A DNA stretch of 64,000 nt from CADEED01 sp963839685 (lineage in GTDB: Bacteria; Pseudomonadota; Gammaproteobacteria; Steroidobacterales; Steroidobacteraceae). Location of the stretch: positions 124,001 to 188,000 of the forward strand of contig CAWIVS010000008.1 of the NCBI GenBank assembly GCA_963839685.1. Direction: 5' to 3'. Below the pieces are notes generated by a model. It had not been told where the DNA came from, did no database searches, and saw nothing but the letters and a program-made list of their open reading frames with translations. The translations under genes were made by a program, and so were the position numbers. This document shows positions 62,648-64,000 of the stretch, piece by piece. Position 1 is the stretch's first letter. Each line of letters begins with the position of its first letter.

Positions 62648-63658
62648 GTGCCACGAATGTGTCGCATCGCGGCGGGGTGGCAGTGCCTATGGGTATTGCT
62701 GGCGTCATGCATTGCGCTTTCGGCTCATGCCGACGTCTTCCGCCCTGCCTACCTGGAACTGCGCGAGGTCGGCAACGATCGATACGACGTCCTTTGGAAA
62801 GTGCCCGCGCAAGGCGACATGCGGCTGGCGGTGCAGGTGCACTTCCCGGCCGGCACGATTCAAGTGACGCCACCACAAGGCTTGTTCGTGGGTACTGCGT
62901 TCGTGGAACGCTGGCAAGTCACGCGCCCGGGAGGATTCATCGGGGAGCTTATCAGCATCGAAGGAATTGCCGGTGGGGTGACAGATGTCATCGCGCGCGT
63001 GGAGCGACAGGACGGCACCAGTCAGATGGAGCGCCTGCTGCCGCAGAGTCCGCAATTCGCCATCAAGGCAGCGACAGGGGCCGGAGAGGTTGCCCGGTCA
63101 TACCTGGTCCTGGGAATCGAACACATCCTGGGCGGCATCGATCACCTGTTGTTCGTCTTGGCGCTTCTCCTGATCGTGCGCGGCGGCAAACGCATATTGA
63201 TCACGATCACCGCCTTCACGGCAGCGCACAGCATTACTCTGGTTGCGGCAACGATGGGTTGGGCGCATGTACCGGCTCCGCCGGTCGAAGCCATGATTGC
63301 CCTGAGTATCGTCTTCGTGGCGGCAGAAGTGGTTCACGGCCTGCGCGGCAAGCCGGGCCTGACGGCACGTGCACCATGGGTGGTGGCCTTCAGCTTCGGG
63401 CTGCTGCATGGCTTCGGTTTCGCCGGTGCGCTCGCCGAGGTGGGCCTGCCGCAGACCGCGATTCCCGTGGCGCTGCTGATGTTCAACGTCGGCGTCGAAG
63501 TGGGCCAACTGCTGTTCGTGGCCGCTGCGCTCGCGCTGGGCGCGCTGATCGTGCGGCTGCCGGTTCCGCGGCCCGCCTGGACGGCCTATCTTGTACCGTA
63601 TGCCATCGGTTCGGTAGCGATGTTCTGGGTCGTCGAACGGGTCGGAGCGTTCTTCTAA
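62648..63658 (+). CDS. HupE/UreJ-family membrane protein
   Basis: About 336 residues. A signal or first span (CLWVLLASCIALSAHADVFR) and a beta-rich periplasmic domain (RYDVLWKVPAQGDMRLAVQV) precede seven spans of the HupE/UreJ type with GIEHILGGIDHLLFVLALLL, AFTAAHSITLVAATMG and FSFGLLHGFGFAGALAEVGL; the histidines are conserved and could bind a metal. HupE/UreJ proteins are nickel or cobalt permeases, but this subgroup with a long N-terminal domain, paired with PpiC and DUF3604, has no established substrate. GTG at 62648 has ggcggg six bases before it; ATG at 62657 is the alternative. Confidence 0.8.
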   Translation: MPRMCRIAAGWQCLWVLLASCIALSAHADVFRPAYLELREVGNDRYDVLWKVPAQGDMRLAVQVHFPAGTIQVTPPQGLFVGTAFVERWQVTRPGGFIGELISIEGIAGGVTDVIARVERQDGTSQMERLLPQSPQFAIKAATGAGEVARSYLVLGIEHILGGIDHLLFVLALLLIVRGGKRILITITAFTAAHSITLVAATMGWAHVPAPPVEAMIALSIVFVAAEVVHGLRGKPGLTARAPWVVAFSFGLLHGFGFAGALAEVGLPQTAIPVALLMFNVGVEVGQLLFVAAALALGALIVRLPVPRPAWTAYLVPYAIGSVAMFWVVERVGAFF

Positions 63659-64000
63659 TCCCGGACGAGAGTCAGCGCCGTTTTACGCTTTTCACGCGGT
63701 GCGGCTGGCGTCGGGGCAGGCAGCATCTGCGACTGCTGCAGCAGCTCCTGGCACCGCACGGGCAGGCGCGTCAACAGCGGCAACAGGTCGTCACTGGAAA
63801 CCGGGCGGGAAAACAGATAGCCCTGCAGCGAGATCGCGGGGTGCTGCAGCAGCATGGCGAACTGCTCGAGACGCTCCACTCCTTCGGCGGTGACTTCGAG
63901 ACCCAGGCCGCGACACAACGCAATCGTCGCGCGCGCGATGGACGCGGCGCGCGCGCTGTCGTCGATGCCCGCGATCAGGCTTCGATCCAGTTTCACACGA
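63655..64000 (-). CDS. EAL-domain protein, C-terminal part (partial)
   Basis: The frame enters from the right window edge and stops at 63655. It shows the C-terminal block of an EAL cyclic-di-GMP phosphodiesterase: KLDRSLIAGIDDSARAASIA, then GLGLEVTAEGVERLEQFAML and LQGYLFSRPVSSDDLLPLL, with the conserved EGVE and QGY motifs. A short basic tail (AAPREKRKTALTLVRD) ends the protein. The EAL signature and any GGDEF or sensor domain lie outside the window. It converges on the HupE gene with their stop codons overlapping. Confidence 0.85.
   Translation of the reverse strand, partial: RVKLDRSLIAGIDDSARAASIARATIALCRGLGLEVTAEGVERLEQFAMLLQHPAISLQGYLFSRPVSSDDLLPLLTRLPVRCQELLQQSQMLPAPTPAAPREKRKTALTLVRD

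Overview
The window is high-GC DNA from a Gram-negative heterotroph. TonB-dependent receptor, LamB-type porin, many Lol-type lipoproteins, c-type cytochromes, PQQ enzyme, CadC/TPR regulators and a DUF3604-PpiC-HupE locus suggest a soil or freshwater gammaproteobacterium of the Steroidobacter/Nevskia kind. That placement is inference from gene content, not from a marker gene.

Region 1 (about 1-25.8 kb) is a mosaic island on the 3' side of a tRNA-Pro(CGG) gene (1156-1232). The last ~20 nt of the tRNA recur at 5748-5770, 9664-9720, 10580-10654, 15988-16062 and, inverted, at 20463-20536. The last four share a longer arm of up to ~75 bp. They cut the island into small cargo blocks: IS481 element, recombinase remnant and GH105 hydrolase; two exported or membrane proteins plus a GMC oxidoreductase pair; a lone TauE/SafE permease; a Kelch lipoprotein, a Bacteroidota-like SnoaL lipoprotein, a ScyD-like protein and another lipoprotein; then a recombinase remnant, small ORFs and large CadC/TPR regulators. 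Three regulator copies exist. Two are nearly identical and inverted around the one inverted att-like repeat. A second 48-bp repeat (15113 and 25720) and a 19-bp repeat (5839 and 13477) mark further joints. No intact integrase is present.

Region 2 (25.8-46.2 kb) holds mixed metabolic and detoxification genes: MFS transporter, PQQ beta-propeller lipoprotein coupled to a metallo-beta-lactamase-fold hydrolase, two small exported proteins, a MocR regulator, cytochrome P460, a LysR regulator, two overlapping epoxide hydrolases, a GntR(YtrA)-controlled pair of paralogous membrane proteins, a glutathione S-transferase, an erythromycin-esterase homologue, a Kelch protein and a six-hairpin glycosidase.

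Region 3 (46.5-52.3 kb) is a tightly overlapping plus-strand operon: diheme cytochrome c, cytochrome c peroxidase/MauG-like protein, a parallel beta-helix protein fused to a C-terminal cytochrome c, and a TonB-dependent receptor ending at a strong terminator. It looks like an envelope redox and uptake system for one substrate and is the most distinctive enzymatic system here. An aldehyde dehydrogenase follows. Facing it is a minus-strand operon (59.3-53.7 kb): remnant DAO-type oxidase, Rieske oxygenase, phytoene-desaturase-like oxidoreductase, MFS carrier and M20 amidohydrolase, probably catabolic.

Region 4 (59.7-64 kb) has a LamB-type porin, the C-terminal end of a DUF3604 gene, PpiC, HupE/UreJ and the edge of an EAL-domain gene.

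At least ten otherwise convincing genes need a single-base frame change (YeiB-like, GMC, membrane protein 19.2-20.3 kb, second YtrA-linked membrane protein, 41.9-kb fragment, glycosidase, cytochrome c signal peptide, TonB receptor, M20). Either the assembly carries many indels or the region is decaying; the sequence alone cannot decide.
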